Shown here in pieces: positions 8,850 to 17,544 of a stretch of 49,133 nucleotides of DNA. Numbering within the stretch: the first letter of the stretch is position 1; each line of letters opens with the position of its first letter. The notes under the pieces were generated by a model. The model worked only from the letters and a program-made list of their open reading frames with translations. It made no database searches and had not been told where the DNA came from. Source of the DNA: Synechococcus sp. J7-Johnson (GTDB lineage Bacteria > Cyanobacteriota > Cyanobacteriia > PCC-6307 > Cyanobiaceae); NCBI RefSeq assembly GCF_024345795.1, contig NZ_JAGQBU010000021.1, positions 1 to 49,133 of the forward strand. The letters run 5' to 3'. The translations under genes were made by a program, and so were the position numbers.

Positions 8850-10166
8850 ATGCCTAACGACCAACTGCTGGCCTGGATCGGGAACAGGGGGAAACGCTGC
8901 ACGGCCGGCGAAGCCGCAGCGCAGACGGGGCTCCCCCTAGCAGCTGTCGAGACACATTTGCTCGCTCTGGCTGTGGAAGCCGGAGGTCGACTGCAGGTCG
9001 GAGAGAACGGCACCATTTTTTACAGCTACCCACCACAGCTGCGCGGTCGTCTGCTGGCCCGCTCCTGGCGGCGACGGCTGCTGGCTGCAGCACGGCGTGG
9101 CGTCCTGCTCATGACGAGATTGATCCGGCTGAGCTTCGGGGTGGTGCTGGTGGTGGTGACCAGCCTGGTGGTCATGGCGGTGATGGTGGTGCTGATCGTC
9201 CGCCTCCTGAACAGCGAAAAGGGAGGAAATATCGCCCTGTCTCTCCTGCAGGCCTTGGCCCAGGTGCCGGGAAGCATTCTCCAGCTGCTGGTGTCCGGAC
9301 TGTCTACCGGTTCTGCGGGCAGCGGCACGACGCCGACACCGGCAGAGCTCTGGCACCTGCTCTGGGATCTGCCGGGAGAGGGAACAGCTGCGGGATCGAT
9401 GGGATTCCTCAGCGCCGTGTTCTCGATTCTCTTCGGTGACGGTCATCCAAACGCACGCCTCGAGGAGATCCGCTGGCGCCGCATCGTCGGTTTCCTGCGC
9501 CTGCACGGCGGCGCCGTGATCGCCGAGGACCTGGCCCCGCTGCTGGAGCTGCCGCCATGTCCTGACGATCGCGAGCGGGCGCGGGACCTGGCGGATGCCG
9601 CAATGCTGCCTGTACTGCTGCGCTTCGACGGCCGTCCCGAGGTCAGCGAGGACGGCGAGCTGATCCATCGCTTCCCGGAACTCCCGACGATGCCAACTGA
9701 GGGTTCAGTCCCCGTTGCCCCTGCCCCGCCCCTGCGCGAGCGCCGCTTCCGCTTCAGTAGGGCGGGACAGGAGCAGCGCATTGCCTACGGCATCGTCGTC
9801 ACCGCGCTGCTGGTCCTATCGCCGGTGCTGCTCGGGCCAACTCCCAGCTGGCTGCCGCCACTGGCCTGGCTGGCGCGCTTCGCCATCGGCTACTCCGTGC
9901 TGCTGCTGCTCGTGCCGCTCATGCGGCTGCCGCTGCTGCGGTGGCGCAACCGGTCGATCGCCGTCCGCAATGCCAGGCGGCAGTCGTGGGCATGGGCGGC
10001 GGGCGAACCTTCTGCGCAGCGACAGCAGCTGCGCACTTTCGCCCGCAGCTTTGCCCCACTGAATGGAGACGCTGGCATGGGAGCGGCCACGATCGTCTAC
10101 GACAGCGGCGTCGATCTGCTGGAGCAGTCGATCGAAGATCTGCGCGACACATCCAGCCCAGAGTGA
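8850..10166 (+). CDS. Membrane protein with two winged-helix-like modules (cyanobacterial/plastid conserved)
   Basis: A 438-residue protein. The N-terminus, AGEAAAQTGLPLAAVETHLLALAVEAGGRLQV then GTIFYSYPP, looks like a small winged-helix module. A strongly hydrophobic segment follows (about residues 100-125). A second similar module is near residues 205-285 (GGAVIAEDLAPLLELP and EDGELIHRFPEL), and two or three more membrane segments precede the C-terminus. From memory this architecture is conserved in cyanobacteria and plastids, where plant members are loosely labelled iron-sulphur cluster biosynthesis; I would not transfer that function. ATG 8850 precedes the first conserved module; a GTG 39 bases upstream is an alternative. 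A membrane-anchored regulator or assembly factor is a guess. Confidence 0.7.
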   Translation: MPNDQLLAWIGNRGKRCTAGEAAAQTGLPLAAVETHLLALAVEAGGRLQVGENGTIFYSYPPQLRGRLLARSWRRRLLAAARRGVLLMTRLIRLSFGVVLVVVTSLVVMAVMVVLIVRLLNSEKGGNIALSLLQALAQVPGSILQLLVSGLSTGSAGSGTTPTPAELWHLLWDLPGEGTAAGSMGFLSAVFSILFGDGHPNARLEEIRWRRIVGFLRLHGGAVIAEDLAPLLELPPCPDDRERARDLADAAMLPVLLRFDGRPEVSEDGELIHRFPELPTMPTEGSVPVAPAPPLRERRFRFSRAGQEQRIAYGIVVTALLVLSPVLLGPTPSWLPPLAWLARFAIGYSVLLLLVPLMRLPLLRWRNRSIAVRNARRQSWAWAAGEPSAQRQQLRTFARSFAPLNGDAGMGAATIVYDSGVDLLEQSIEDLRDTSSPE

Positions 10167-10216
10167 GACTCCAGCAGCTGACCGCCGCCAGGGCTTTCTG
10201 CTGCTGTTGCCGCGGA

Positions 10217-10915
10217 ATGCTCGCTAACTTGTACAAACATGTCTCCGGGAAGATGCCTCTCCCTAGCACCGTCCATGGGGGATTTCTGTGGGCAGCATCT
10301 GGAATCGTGCTGGCCTGTGGATCAATGGCGCCTGCACCTGTGCTGGCTCTACCAGGAGAAGACAGCAGCGAACTGCAGCGAAACTGGCGCGCTGCCACCA
10401 CCATTCTTCCCCGTCCACAATTCGAGCAGAAGACCGCCCCTGACTATCCTGATCTGAGCTCCCAAGGTTCCGCAGCTGGGGGGCGACTGATCTTCACTGC
10501 CTTCCTCAACAGCAACCGGATTTCGGAGAGCGAAACGATCGACTACAGGCCGGATGCCTGTGAAAACAACCCTTACTGCTCGGGCCAAGTCATCTTTGAG
10601 AAGAGTGGGAACGAGCTTGGACATCTCCTCATTGCAGATATCTTTGGATCTGAAGTTCTAGATGATTTTGTGAAATCAGTTCCTGTAAGGACCTTCAAAG
10701 ATCCAGGGGATGGCGCCGGCCAGGTCACAGCTTTTTATGCGGGTCGCCGCTTCAACTACACCACCTTTGTCCACAGTGAGCCTGGGCGAACCAGGACGAT
10801 CTCCCACTTCACCGTTCTGTTGAAAGACGATGCCGAGCTGCAGCGCCAAATCCTTCTGATGGAGGCCTGCGCCAAACCCGGAATGGAGCGTGATCCTCTC
10901 TGCAACGCCCCCTGA
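10217..10915 (+). CDS. Exported hypothetical protein
   Basis: About 232 residues, with a signal-peptide-like hydrophobic segment (FLWAASGIVLACGSMAPAPVLA) and probable cleavage after VLALP or just before it. The mature part has no recognised domain; it contains a CENNPYCSG pair of cysteines and a final pair near ACAKPGMERDPLC that could form disulfides after export. The start could instead be ATG 10253, which gives a shorter n-region. It follows the winged-helix membrane protein gene by 50 bases on the same strand, so co-transcription is possible. A periplasmic or thylakoid-lumen location is inferred. Confidence 0.65.
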   Translation: MLANLYKHVSGKMPLPSTVHGGFLWAASGIVLACGSMAPAPVLALPGEDSSELQRNWRAATTILPRPQFEQKTAPDYPDLSSQGSAAGGRLIFTAFLNSNRISESETIDYRPDACENNPYCSGQVIFEKSGNELGHLLIADIFGSEVLDDFVKSVPVRTFKDPGDGAGQVTAFYAGRRFNYTTFVHSEPGRTRTISHFTVLLKDDAELQRQILLMEACAKPGMERDPLCNAP

Positions 10916-10963
10916 TGGACGAGAAGGGGAGATCGGCAAGTGCCCCGCGCAATCCGTGGCCCC

Positions 10964-11722
10964 TCAGACCAGGATCGGTTCGTTTGAGCTGCGCAGCACA
11001 CAGTGCTGAATGCTCCAGTCGTACTGCGCCCAGACCGTTTCGGGCAACAGGAAGCTGGCACCGGGAAAGGGAGTGAGGCGCACACCGCTGGGGCGGGCGG
11101 AGCAGTAAGGGCGGCAGCCGGGGCGGGCCAGGTACTGCTGGTGGTGGGTTTCGGCGAAGTAGAAGGGTTTGCCGGCCAGCAGTTCGGTGGTGATCGCCGG
11201 AAAGCCGGCGGCGCTGAGCTGCTGCTGGTAGTGACCGCGGCTGGCGCGGGCCAGCTCGGCCTGGGCCTCGGTGCTGGTCACGATCGCCGAGCGGTACTGG
11301 CTGCCGCTGTCGTTACCCTGGGCCATGCCCTGGGTTGGGTCGTGGCATTCCCAGAACAGCTTGAGCAGATCGGCGAAGCCCACCTGATCGGTATTCCACA
11401 CTACCCGAACCGCTTCGGTATGGCCGGTGCGGCCAGAGCAGACCTCCTCGTAGGTGGGATTGGGGGTGTGGCCGCCGCAGTAACCCACGGCGGTGGTGAT
11501 AACGCCGGGCAGTCGCCAGAAGCCCTTTTCCGCCCCCCAGAAGCAACCGCAGCCGAACAAGGCCTCCTCCTGGCCGGGCTGCAGCGGCGCCTGCAGGGGA
11601 GTGCCCAGGACCACATGCGTGCGGGTCGTGGGGATCGGGGTGTCGCGCCCCGGCAGGGCCTCTTCAGCCGAAACGATTCGGCCCTTGGCCCCGCCGGTGA
11701 CCTGGTTGAAGAGTCCGAACAT
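10964..11722 (-). CDS. msrA: Peptide-methionine (S)-S-oxide reductase MsrA
   Basis: Repairs oxidised methionine (the S-sulfoxide form) in proteins using thioredoxin. The active site GCGCFWGAEKGF is at about residues 57-67, with catalytic Cys60 inside GCFWG. VGYCGGHTPNPTYEEVCSGRTGHTEAV and YRSAIVTST are also family-typical. At 252 residues it is longer than minimal MsrA because of about 50 residues before the catalytic domain and a C-terminal extension, as in cyanobacterial and plastid forms. No MsrB domain is fused. It lies on the minus strand downstream of the small membrane protein gene. Confidence 0.95.
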   Translation of the reverse strand: MFGLFNQVTGGAKGRIVSAEEALPGRDTPIPTTRTHVVLGTPLQAPLQPGQEEALFGCGCFWGAEKGFWRLPGVITTAVGYCGGHTPNPTYEEVCSGRTGHTEAVRVVWNTDQVGFADLLKLFWECHDPTQGMAQGNDSGSQYRSAIVTSTEAQAELARASRGHYQQQLSAAGFPAITTELLAGKPFYFAETHHQQYLARPGCRPYCSARPSGVRLTPFPGASFLLPETVWAQYDWSIQHCVLRSSNEPILV

Positions 11723-11746
11723 TGCCGCTTAATCAAGGCTCAGAGC

Positions 11747-12010
11747 CTAAGCAGCGCGATCCGCGGCCGGAGAAGGATCGAGGGCGATGTGGTTGAGCAG
11801 GGTGGTGGTGAAAGCGAACAGCAGGAAGGGCAGCGAGAGCACCAGGATCACCCCCACCCCCACAAGGGCGAAGATCGGTTTGCTGGAGCCCATCAGAGCC
11901 AGCCCCGCCGCCAGACTCACGAAAATCACCAGCATCCAGACCAGCACCTGGCCGTAGATGTCGCCGAAGGTGAGCGTGCAGCGCAGGTTGTAGCCCTTGG
12001 GGTTCTCCAT
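11747..12010 (-). CDS. Small two-helix membrane protein, unknown function
   Basis: The 87-residue product starts MENPKGYNLRCTLTFGDIYGQVLVW. It has two hydrophobic helices (about residues 24-42 and 48-70), then a polar C-terminus. The ATG at 12010 is favoured over an in-frame ATG at 12073 because the extension is not hydrophobic and looks like leader DNA. No family is recognised with certainty. It sits between the ABC exporter and msrA on the same strand with short gaps, so one transcript is possible. No cofactor or catalytic residues are evident. Confidence 0.65.
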   Translation of the reverse strand: MENPKGYNLRCTLTFGDIYGQVLVWMLVIFVSLAAGLALMGSSKPIFALVGVGVILVLSLPFLLFAFTTTLLNHIALDPSPAADRAA

Positions 12011-12083
12011 CGTCCTCGCGGGATCTGCCTCAGCTAAGCCCCTCCCCGCGAGCTTGTCTGTGCTGTTCAACAACTCGTGCGAA

Positions 12084-13835
12084 TCAGACCACCTGCTGCA
12101 GCCTCTCCTCCGCCTGCTCCCGCTCCCACAGGCGGCGGTAAGTGCCGGGGATAGCCACCAGCTCCTGGTGATGGCCCTGCTGCACCAGACGGCCGTCCTC
12201 CATCACCAGCACCCGGTCACAGGCGGCGGCGGCGGAGAGCTGATGGCTGATCATCAGAATGGTGCGCCCCTTTTCGGCACGGATCGAATCAAGAATCGCT
12301 GCGGCCGTGTTGTTATCGACGCTGGCCAGGGCGTCGTCAAGCACCAGCAGGGGAGCTGAGACCAGCAGGGCCCGGCCAAGAGCCGCCCGCTGGCGTTGAC
12401 CGCCACTGAGGGTGATGCCCCGCTCCCCCACCAGGGTCTGGTAGCCATCGGGGAAGCCGCGGATGTCGCCGGCGAGGCGGGCCTGCTGGGCAGCCGCCTC
12501 CACCCGCGCGTCGTCGGCCTCCGGGTCGCCGTAGCGCAGGTTGTCGGCCAGGGTGGCGGTGAACAGGTAGCCCTCCTGGGGCACCAGGGCCACCTGGCGG
12601 CGGAGGTCATCGAGGCTGAGGGCGGTGACATCGACCCCATCGAGGAACAGCTGCCCCTCGGGCACCTCCACCATCCGCCCCAGGGCCCGGGCCAGGGTGG
12701 TCTTACCGCAGCCCACCGGGCCCACCAGCGCCACCAGTTCTCCTGGCCGCAACTGGAAACTCACCTCCTTGAGGGCATCGCGCTGGGCGCCGTCGTAGCG
12801 CACGCTCAACCCCCGGGCCTCCACCGCTCCGCGCCCGACCCTGGCCGGCGCCTGGGGCACGGGCGGCGAGACCACCCGCGGCTGCCGCGCCAGCAGCTCC
12901 TCCACCCGCTCCAGGCTCACCTGGCCGGTCTGGAAGGTGTTGAGAGTGAAGCCCAGCAGGGCGGTGGGGAACACCAGCCGCTCCACGAACAGGATCAGGG
13001 CCACCAGATTGCCGATGCTGAGCCGGCCGCTCTCGAGCTGGCCGCTGCCGAGGGCCAGCAACAGCAGCAGGCTGATCGAGGAAATGCCCTCCAGCAGCGG
13101 GAAGAGCGTGCTGCGAGTCCGGGCCAGGGACAGCGCCGCATCGCGGTAGAGGTCGTTGCGGCGGGAGAAGGCCCCCTGCTCGTGGTCCTCCTGCCCATAG
13201 ATCTTGATGGCGCTGATGCCGGAGAGGTCTTCCTGGATCAGGTCGCTGAGGCTGCCGAGTGCCTCCTGCTGGCGCCTCTGCTGACGCATCATCCGGCCGC
13301 CGAACAGGCGAACCACCATCAGCATCACCGGATAGAGCCCAACCGCCGCCAGGGTGAGCAAAGGGTCGATCGCCAGCATCGCCGGCAGGGTGAGGGCATA
13401 GGCAAGAGCCGTGTTGGAGAGGCTGAGCACGGCGAAGCCCAGCAGCCGGCGCACGTTCTCCACATCGCTGGTGGCGCGGCTGATCACTTCACCGCTGCCG
13501 GTGGCCTGCACCCAGCCCGGCTCCTGGCGCAGCATGTGATCGAACAGGCGCTGGCGCAGGTTGGCCTCCACCTGCCGGCCGACGCCGAAGACGAGCATGC
13601 GCGAGGTCTGGCGGGCGGCTGCCATCACGCTGGCGAGCAGCACGATCAGCCCCGCCTGACGCAGCACCATCGAGGCGGCGAAACCGTCCTGGAGGTCGTC
13701 GATGACGCCTCTGACAAGCAGCGGAATACTGACGCTCAGCAGGTTCACCACCAACAGGGCGGCGACACCTAAGTAGACCTCGCGCCGGTGGGGGCGGAGG
13801 TAGCGCCAGATCAGGCCCAGACGAATGGCGGCCAT
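12084..13835 (-). CDS. ABC exporter, fused permease and ATPase (MsbA/MdlB type)
   Basis: A 583-residue half-transporter that should act as a dimer. An N-terminal six-helix ABC membrane domain occupies about residues 15-310. The nucleotide-binding domain has Walker A GPVGCGKTT (about 371-379), Q-loop VPQEGYLF, signature LSGGQRQRAALGRALL, Walker B LVLDDALASVD and H-loop ISHQL. The substrate is unknown; relatives move lipids, drugs or peptides. The Walker A sequence GPVGCGKTT differs slightly from the more common GxTGSGKST. It is divergent from the DUF3288 gene, with under 40 bases between the starts. Confidence 0.9.
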   Translation of the reverse strand: MAAIRLGLIWRYLRPHRREVYLGVAALLVVNLLSVSIPLLVRGVIDDLQDGFAASMVLRQAGLIVLLASVMAAARQTSRMLVFGVGRQVEANLRQRLFDHMLRQEPGWVQATGSGEVISRATSDVENVRRLLGFAVLSLSNTALAYALTLPAMLAIDPLLTLAAVGLYPVMLMVVRLFGGRMMRQQRRQQEALGSLSDLIQEDLSGISAIKIYGQEDHEQGAFSRRNDLYRDAALSLARTRSTLFPLLEGISSISLLLLLALGSGQLESGRLSIGNLVALILFVERLVFPTALLGFTLNTFQTGQVSLERVEELLARQPRVVSPPVPQAPARVGRGAVEARGLSVRYDGAQRDALKEVSFQLRPGELVALVGPVGCGKTTLARALGRMVEVPEGQLFLDGVDVTALSLDDLRRQVALVPQEGYLFTATLADNLRYGDPEADDARVEAAAQQARLAGDIRGFPDGYQTLVGERGITLSGGQRQRAALGRALLVSAPLLVLDDALASVDNNTAAAILDSIRAEKGRTILMISHQLSAAAACDRVLVMEDGRLVQQGHHQELVAIPGTYRRLWEREQAEERLQQVV

Positions 13836-13873
13836 GATGCGGAGCAGATGGACCCAACCTAAGGATTTGCCTC

Positions 13874-14203
13874 ATGGCCCCGTCCGACGGTTCCGCCGCC
13901 CGCTCCCAGGCCCATCCCCTCTATGCCACCGACCGTGAGCTGGTGGACGGCCTGCTGGCGGCCCAGCAGCCCAGCGACGGCCAGCTGACTGATCTGGCCA
14001 GGCTGCTCAACCGATACGACGGCTTTCCCGGCGCCGATGACCTGCAGGAGGATCTCAGCAAGACCCTGCGCCTCTGGGGCCTGAGCCTGGAGGAGCTGCA
14101 TCAGCGCACCCGCGCCATCTGGGCACAGGGCTACCGCCCCGGAGCTGTGGTGGGTGCCGAGGCGGTGGGCAGTGGCTTCGACACCGCCTCGACCGAGGGG
14201 TAA
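13874..14203 (+). CDS. DUF3288 family protein (cyanobacterial)
   Basis: A 109-residue soluble protein. The core HPLYATDRELVDGLL, LTDLARLLNRYDGFPGA and DLQEDLSKTLRLWGLSLEEL is the cyanobacterium-restricted DUF3288 family, whose function is unknown. No membrane segment or catalytic motif is evident. A clear intrinsic terminator follows at 14306, so it is probably transcribed alone, divergently from the ABC exporter. The last 20 or so residues look poorly conserved. Confidence 0.8.
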   Translation: MAPSDGSAARSQAHPLYATDRELVDGLLAAQQPSDGQLTDLARLLNRYDGFPGADDLQEDLSKTLRLWGLSLEELHQRTRAIWAQGYRPGAVVGAEAVGSGFDTASTEG

Positions 14204-14305
14204 CGAACCGAGGGGTAACGAACGGTGAGCAAGGGCACGGCCGGTGCCTTGGCTGGCCGCAGCGGAGCGTCGCAGGGGGAGATAGTGGAGATTCCCCATC
14301 ACCCG

Positions 14306-14335
14306 GCCCGGCGTGCCTCGCACCCGGGCTTTTTT
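14306..14335 (+). terminator. Intrinsic terminator after the DUF3288 gene
   Basis: GCCCGG-C-GTGC pairs with GCAC-CCGGGC across a CTC loop, with one bulged C, and is followed directly by six Ts. The stem and T-run fit a rho-independent terminator. It lies about 100 bases after the DUF3288 stop and before trpD, separating the two units. Confidence 0.8.
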
Positions 14336-14383
14336 CTGACCGCGCCTCCCACACCGCGCCTCAACTACCTCCCTCTCACACCG

Positions 14384-15430
14384 ATGGCTGCTCCCTCCCC
14401 CTGGCCCACCCTGCTAGAGCAGCTGCTGCAGGGCCAGGCGCTCTCGGAGCCGCAGGCCACGGCCTTGATGCAGGGCTGGTTGTCGGGGAGCCTGGAACCC
14501 GAACTCACCGGTGCCCTGCTGGCGGCCCTGCGCTGCAAGGGGCTGAGCGGCGAGGAACTGGCGGCGATGGCACGGGTATTGCGGGAGGCCTCCTGCCTGC
14601 CTGGTGAGCGCCCGCCCCTGAAGCTGGTCGACACCTGCGGCACCGGCGGCGACGGGGCCGACACCTTCAACATCTCCACCGCCGTGGCGTTCGTGGCGGC
14701 TGCCTGTGGCGCGACGGTGGCCAAGCACGGCAACCGCAGCGCCAGCGGCAAGGTGGGCTCCGCCGATGTGCTCGAAGCGATCGGCCTCAACCTCAGGGCC
14801 GATCCCCATACGGTGGTGGCCGCCCTGCCCAGCAGCGGGGTCACCTTCCTGTTCGCCCCGGGCTGGCATCCGGCGCTGGTGGAGCTGGCCCCCGTGCGTC
14901 GGCGCCTGGGGGTGCGCACCGTCTTCAACCTGCTCGGCCCGCTGGTGAATCCCATGCGGCCGGAAGCGCAGGTGCTGGGGGTGGCCAAAGCGGAGTTGCT
15001 GGAGCCGATGGCCGATGCCCTCGCGCTGTTGGGGCTGGAGCGAGCGGTGGTGGTGCATGGCCACGGCGGCCTGGATGAGGCCTCCCTGGCGGGTGTCAAT
15101 CAGCTGCGGCTGGTGGAGGGGGGCACGGTGCGTGCCCTGGAGGTCGACCCCCAGGAGCTGGGCCTGGAGCTGGCCCCGCTCTCGGCACTGGCCGGCGGAG
15201 ATCTCGAGACCAACCGCCGCATCCTCGAAGCCGTGCTGCGCGGGCAGGGCAGCGCCCCCCAACGCGAGGTGGTGGCCCTGAACACGGCCCTGGTGCTCTG
15301 GGCCGCCGGGCTGGCCGACTCAGTGCCAGAGGGGCTGGAGCAGGCCCTCGTGGCCCTCAGCGGCGAGGGCCCCTGGCAACGGCTCGAGCAGCTCAGAGCG
15401 GCCCTGCAGGGGCCGTCTTCAGACAGCTGA
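14384..15430 (+). CDS. trpD: Anthranilate phosphoribosyltransferase
   Basis: Second step of tryptophan synthesis: transfers phosphoribose from PRPP to anthranilate. The 348-residue product has the family motifs [18 protein letters not shown] (PRPP/Mg binding), [19 protein letters not shown] and [13 protein letters not shown] 14384 was chosen because the helical N-terminus typical of TrpD follows; the open frame to 14225 runs through the terminator hairpin. It is followed after 14 bases by carA on the same strand. No other trp gene is present, which is usual for cyanobacteria with dispersed trp genes. Confidence 0.95.
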   Translation: MAAPSPWPTLLEQLLQGQALSEPQATALMQGWLSGSLEPELTGALLAALRCKGLSGEELAAMARVLREASCLPGERPPLKLVDTCGTGGDGADTFNISTAVAFVAAACGATVAKHGNRSASGKVGSADVLEAIGLNLRADPHTVVAALPSSGVTFLFAPGWHPALVELAPVRRRLGVRTVFNLLGPLVNPMRPEAQVLGVAKAELLEPMADALALLGLERAVVVHGHGGLDEASLAGVNQLRLVEGGTVRALEVDPQELGLELAPLSALAGGDLETNRRILEAVLRGQGSAPQREVVALNTALVLWAAGLADSVPEGLEQALVALSGEGPWQRLEQLRAALQGPSSDS

Positions 15431-15444
15431 GCGCCGCCTGGGAG

Positions 15445-16659
15445 ATGATCCATTCACCTGAGCATTCCCCCTTGAGCGCTGCAGCCCCGGCATCGGCCAG
15501 CACCACCGACCCTGCCAGCGCCAGCCAGACTGCCAACGAGGCCGTGCTGGTGCTGGCCGATGGCACCCTGCTGCGGGGCACGGCCTTCGGAGCGCGTGGG
15601 ACCGCAGTCGGTGAAGTGGTGTTCAACACCGGCATGACGGGGTATCAGGAGGTGATGACCGATCCCAGCTACTCCGGTCAGCTGGTGACTTTCACCTACC
15701 CGGAACTGGGCAACACCGGCGTCAACCCGGAGGATCAGGAGGCCGATGCCCCCCACGTGCGCGGCGTGATCGCCCGCCAGCTGGCGCCCACCCCCAGCAG
15801 CTGGCGCAGCCGGGGCGACCTGCCCAGCTGGCTGGCTTCCCACGGGGTGGTGGGCATCGCCGGCGTGGACACCCGCGCCCTGGTGCGCCACCTGCGCGAG
15901 CGGGGTGCCATGAACGGCGTGATCTGCAGCGATGGCACCTCCCCCCGCGAGCTGCTGGAGCTGGTGCGGCGCAGCCCCTCGATGGAGGGACTCAACCTGG
16001 CTGCGCAGGTGAGCACCCCCAGCGCCTACGCCTGGCAGCAACTCTGCGCCACCGGTTTCGATCAGCGCCTGCAACCCTCGCCGGAGAAGCCGTATCAGGT
16101 GGTGGCCATCGATTTCGGCATCAAACGGGCCATCCTCGAGCGGCTCACGTCCCATGGCTGCGCGGTCACGGTGCTTCCAGCCGGCGCCACTCTCACCGAA
16201 GTGCTGGCGCTGGAGCCGGAGGGGGTGTTCCTCTCCAATGGCCCTGGCGATCCGGCGGCGGTGGCGGAAGGCATCGCCCTGGCCAGGGATCTGCTCGGGC
16301 ACGCCGATCTGCCGGTGTTCGGCATCTGCCTGGGCCACCAGATTCTGGGCCTGGCCCTGGGCGGGCGCACCTTCAAGCTCGCCTACGGTCACCGCGGCCT
16401 GAACCATCCCTGTGGCGGCGATGGCCTGGTGGAGATCACCAGCCAGAACCACGGCTTCGCGCTCGAGGCCAGCTCACTGCCCCAGGACCTGGTGGAGATC
16501 ACCCACCACAACCTCAACGACCGCACCGTGGCAGCCCTGCGCCATCGCCATCAGCCGGTATTCGGTGTGCAGTACCACCCAGAGGCCAGCCCCGGCCCCC
16601 ACGACGCGGATCACCACTTCGGCCGGTTCGTGCGCCTGATGGCCGAGCGGCGCCCCTGA
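15445..16659 (+). CDS. carA: Carbamoyl-phosphate synthase small subunit
   Basis: Glutamine amidotransferase subunit that supplies ammonia for carbamoyl phosphate, used in arginine and pyrimidine synthesis; CarB is not in the window. The 404-residue product has the CPSase small-chain N-domain ([13 protein letters not shown]-like region, [13 protein letters not shown]) and a class I GATase domain with FGICLGHQI (nucleophile Cys295) and [11 protein letters not shown] carrying the catalytic His-x-Glu. The first roughly 30 residues are a low-complexity Ala/Ser-rich extension. It probably shares a transcript with trpD just upstream. Confidence 0.96.
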   Translation: MIHSPEHSPLSAAAPASASTTDPASASQTANEAVLVLADGTLLRGTAFGARGTAVGEVVFNTGMTGYQEVMTDPSYSGQLVTFTYPELGNTGVNPEDQEADAPHVRGVIARQLAPTPSSWRSRGDLPSWLASHGVVGIAGVDTRALVRHLRERGAMNGVICSDGTSPRELLELVRRSPSMEGLNLAAQVSTPSAYAWQQLCATGFDQRLQPSPEKPYQVVAIDFGIKRAILERLTSHGCAVTVLPAGATLTEVLALEPEGVFLSNGPGDPAAVAEGIALARDLLGHADLPVFGICLGHQILGLALGGRTFKLAYGHRGLNHPCGGDGLVEITSQNHGFALEASSLPQDLVEITHHNLNDRTVAALRHRHQPVFGVQYHPEASPGPHDADHHFGRFVRLMAERRP

Positions 16660-16709
16660 ACTCAGGGCCCAGGTGTTGCAGCTCCCATCCCTGCTTACAC
16701 TTCAGCGTC

Positions 16710-17102
16710 TTGATTCCCGCGAGGGCTGGAACGATTCCTGAACTGCAACGGTTGACCGTATCCCTGCGGGGCGGCTTCGAGCGACGGGAGAATTGTCTGC
16801 TGTTCAGCTTCACCGGCCAACTCGACGCCTACTCCGACAAGCAGTTCCGCGAGTTCATCACCGAACACCGCGGCAGCGATCAGCGGGCGGTGCTGCTGGA
16901 TCTCACCCACATCGACTTCATCGATTCCTCCGGACTGGGGGTGCTGGTCCAACTGGCCAAGCAGTGCGCCGATGCCAAGGTGGCCTTTGTGATGGTGGGC
17001 AATGCCCGGGTGATCCAGACGGTGAAACTGGTGAGGTTGGAGCAGTTCCTGCACCTCCAACCCGATCTGGAGACGGCCCTGGCCGCCCTTGCCAAACCCT
17101 GA
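16710..17102 (+). CDS. STAS-domain protein, anti-sigma-factor antagonist type
   Basis: About 110-130 residues forming one STAS domain: LTVSLRGGFERRENCLLFSF, TGQLDAYSDKQF, LLDLTHIDFIDSSGLGVLVQL. The IDSSGLG motif carries the serine that SpoIIAA-like proteins have phosphorylated by a partner kinase, so a partner-switching regulatory role is likely; no kinase or phosphatase gene is nearby. There is no ATG: TTG 16710 or, more likely from conservation, TTG 16752 is the start. Its 3' end overlaps the mini-RNase III gene by about 14 bases. Confidence 0.88.
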   Translation: MIPARAGTIPELQRLTVSLRGGFERRENCLLFSFTGQLDAYSDKQFREFITEHRGSDQRAVLLDLTHIDFIDSSGLGVLVQLAKQCADAKVAFVMVGNARVIQTVKLVRLEQFLHLQPDLETALAALAKP

Positions 17103-17544
17103 CCCCGACGGCCAGGCCTGGCTGCGCCAGATCCAAAGCGATCCCCGGCATCTGCTTCAGCCCGAGCGCCTCGGTGCCCTCCAGCTCGCCTGGCTGGGGG
17201 ATGCGGTGTGGGAGCTGCACCAGCGCCTGCGCCACTGCCACCAGGCAGGGCGCCCGGATGAGCTGCACCAGGCGGTGGTGGCCCAGGTGCGGGCCCGGGC
17301 CCAGGCCCGCGCACTGGAGCGTCTGGAGCCGCTGCTGAATGAACGGGAGCGCGAACTGGTGCGCCGCGGCCGCAACCGGGCCGGCCGCGGCCCTCGCGGC
17401 GGTGATCCGGCCAGCTACGGCCGGGCCACGGGATTTGAGACAATGGTGGGCTGGCTCTTTTTGCGGAATCCCGAGCGGCTTGCCCAGCTTCTGGATCATC
17501 TGGACGAGACCGACCTTTCTGACCCTTTGCCGAGCGACCCATGA
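17089..17544 (+). CDS. mrnC: Mini-ribonuclease III
   Basis: A 151-residue RNase III-like domain without a dsRNA-binding domain; family members mature 23S rRNA ends. LAWLGDAVWELHQRL holds the metal-binding Asp, and YGRATGFETMVGWLFL the second acidic site. RNRAGRGPRGGDPASY is the basic segment seen before it. The start is TTG 17089, inside the end of the STAS gene, since no ATG precedes the domain. Its stop overlaps the rlmB start by 4 bases. Pairing with rlmB makes sense, as both act on 23S rRNA. Confidence 0.9.
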   Translation: MPNPDPDGQAWLRQIQSDPRHLLQPERLGALQLAWLGDAVWELHQRLRHCHQAGRPDELHQAVVAQVRARAQARALERLEPLLNERERELVRRGRNRAGRGPRGGDPASYGRATGFETMVGWLFLRNPERLAQLLDHLDETDLSDPLPSDP

